Source of the DNA: DASQHW01 sp963837155
GTDB taxonomy: Bacteria; Actinomycetota; Acidimicrobiia; IMCC26256; PALSA-610
Length of the DNA stretch: 64,000 nt
Direction of reading: 5' to 3'
Assembly: GCA_963837155.1 (NCBI GenBank)
Contig: CAWIMB010000002.1
Location: 3,100,001-3,164,000, forward strand
This document shows, one piece after another, positions 63,365 through 64,000 of the stretch. The notes beneath the pieces are model-generated. The model searched no databases and was not told the DNA's origin. It worked only from the letters and a program-made list of their open reading frames with translations. The position numbers and the translations under genes are program-made. The stretch's first letter is position 1. Each line of letters opens with the position of its first letter.

Positions 63365-64000
63365 GTGACGTACGAGTTCATTGCGGTGGACGACCCGGCC
63401 GAGCGCGTTCGACGGATCACGCTGAACCGGCCCGAGAAGCGCAACGCGATCAACCACGGGATGCGCGCCGAGCTGTTCGACGCGTTGGAAGCCGCCGACG
63501 TCGACAACGCGGTGCACGTCACGATCGTGCGTGGCGCCGGACCGTGCTTCTCGTCCGGATACGACCTCAAGCGCGCCGCGACCGACGAAAGGCCGTACTA
63601 CACGGCCGGCGGCGACGGGAATTGGTCGCGCCACGTCACCGACGGGTGGTTCCGCATCTGGGATCTCGCCAAGCCGGTCGTCGCGCAAGTACACGGCTAC
63701 GCAATGGCCGGCGGCACCGAGCTCGTCGCCGCGTGCGACCTCGTGTACGTCGCGCACGATGCGGCGTTCAGCTATCCCGTCGTGCGCGTGATCAGCCCGC
63801 CCGACTTCCAGTACCACCCGTGGCTGGTCGGCATGCGCAACGCGATGGAGCTCGTGCTGATGGGCGACCCCATCACCGGTGACGACGCGGTGCGTATCGG
63901 CCTTGCCAACCGAGCGTTCCCGGCTGAGGACCTCGACGCGCAGGTGCTTACGCTCGCACAACGGTTGGCAGGCGTGCCGGCCGAGCTGCTGCAGATCAAC
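63365..64000 (+). CDS. Enoyl-CoA hydratase/isomerase family protein, partial at window end
   Basis: The first 212 residues of a crotonase-fold protein. VRRITLNRPEKRNAINHGM, then GPCFSSGYDLKRA (first oxyanion strand) and VVAQVHGYAMAGGTELVAACDLVYVAHDAAF (second oxyanion Gly and conserved Glu-type region) are clear. It acts on CoA thioesters in fatty or aromatic acid breakdown. GTG start with GGAGGG 8 nt ahead; an in-frame ATG at 63350 is less well placed. It continues past 64000. Confidence 0.9.
   Translation, partial: MTYEFIAVDDPAERVRRITLNRPEKRNAINHGMRAELFDALEAADVDNAVHVTIVRGAGPCFSSGYDLKRAATDERPYYTAGGDGNWSRHVTDGWFRIWDLAKPVVAQVHGYAMAGGTELVAACDLVYVAHDAAFSYPVVRVISPPDFQYHPWLVGMRNAMELVLMGDPITGDDAVRIGLANRAFPAEDLDAQVLTLAQRLAGVPAELLQIN

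Noticed and set aside
1..64000. tRNA, rRNA, riboswitch, CRISPR or prophage
   Set aside because: No cloverleaf with a GGTTCGA-type arm, no spaced identical repeats, no phage genes and no conserved riboswitch core was seen in gaps. A covariance-model scan would be needed to exclude small RNAs.

Overview
The window is GC-rich DNA from an actinobacterium. A high-GC Actinomycetota genome is supported by a CYP repertoire, an F420-type LLM oxidoreductase, SURF1, an RNase H/zinc-ribbon operon and SHOCT, DUF6325, DUF2550 and SulP stress-type genes. Frequent GTG and leaderless starts fit too. Acidimicrobiia is my best guess for the class, but this is inference. There are no RNA genes, CRISPR arrays or prophage that I can see. 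One intact-looking IS30 element is present.

Layout. 0-2.3 kb is decaying sequence: the tail of a ZIP transporter, a DUF1254-type remnant and a wrecked dipeptide ABC transporter (a DppC'-DppD' fusion plus a frameshifted DppF). 2.5-6.3 kb is a PadR / ABC ATPase / FtsX-type permease operon flanked by a short direct repeat. 6.6-22.3 kb is a stress-type island: anaerobic sulfatase-maturating radical SAM enzyme (anSME), DUF6325, DUF2252, three-helix protein, aquaporin, AraC regulator, SulP, several small membrane or basic proteins, a PRMT-like methyltransferase, a formylglycine-type sulfatase and a DUF7144 protein. 22.5-38.9 kb is catabolic and oxidative: two P450s, two amidohydrolases, alpha/beta hydrolases, a GH4 glycosidase, carotenoid oxygenase, TauD, VOC, cupin, MFS, and SURF1. 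39.0-53.5 kb is housekeeping: bioB, IS30, a histidine phosphatase / membrane protein / RNase H / zinc-ribbon / PBP1A run, and an AddAB-like helicase-nuclease pair. 53.6-64 kb carries an amine oxidase, acyl-CoA ligase, arylsulfotransferase, a ferric-reductase / FMN_bind / ApbE module, an LLM oxidoreductase and a partial enoyl-CoA hydratase.

Main discovery. Nine exact copies of the 16-bp motif GCCGA-N4-GGATAGC lie between 8.4 and 21.8 kb. Each points at a gene start 31-83 nt downstream, and two intergenic regions hold divergent pairs. I found no exact copy elsewhere in the window. The motif sits before DUF6325-anSME, three-helix-DUF2252, aquaporin, DUF6325-like, SulP, PLDc_N-DUF2550, the small basic/SHOCT/SnoaL/GNAT/PRMT run, sulfatase-DUF1269-like, and DUF7144. 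It therefore looks like the promoter or operator of one regulon, and it would co-express the sulfatase with its 11-kb-distant maturase.

Caution. About sixteen otherwise conserved genes contain a frameshift. Most of those with one shift have a length of 3n+1, which suggests systematic one-base insertion errors in the assembly rather than mass gene decay. Genes marked frameshifted are annotated over their whole span. True decay is better supported where large pieces are missing (DppC/D, DUF1254, SfLAP, GH15 and SnoaL remnants).
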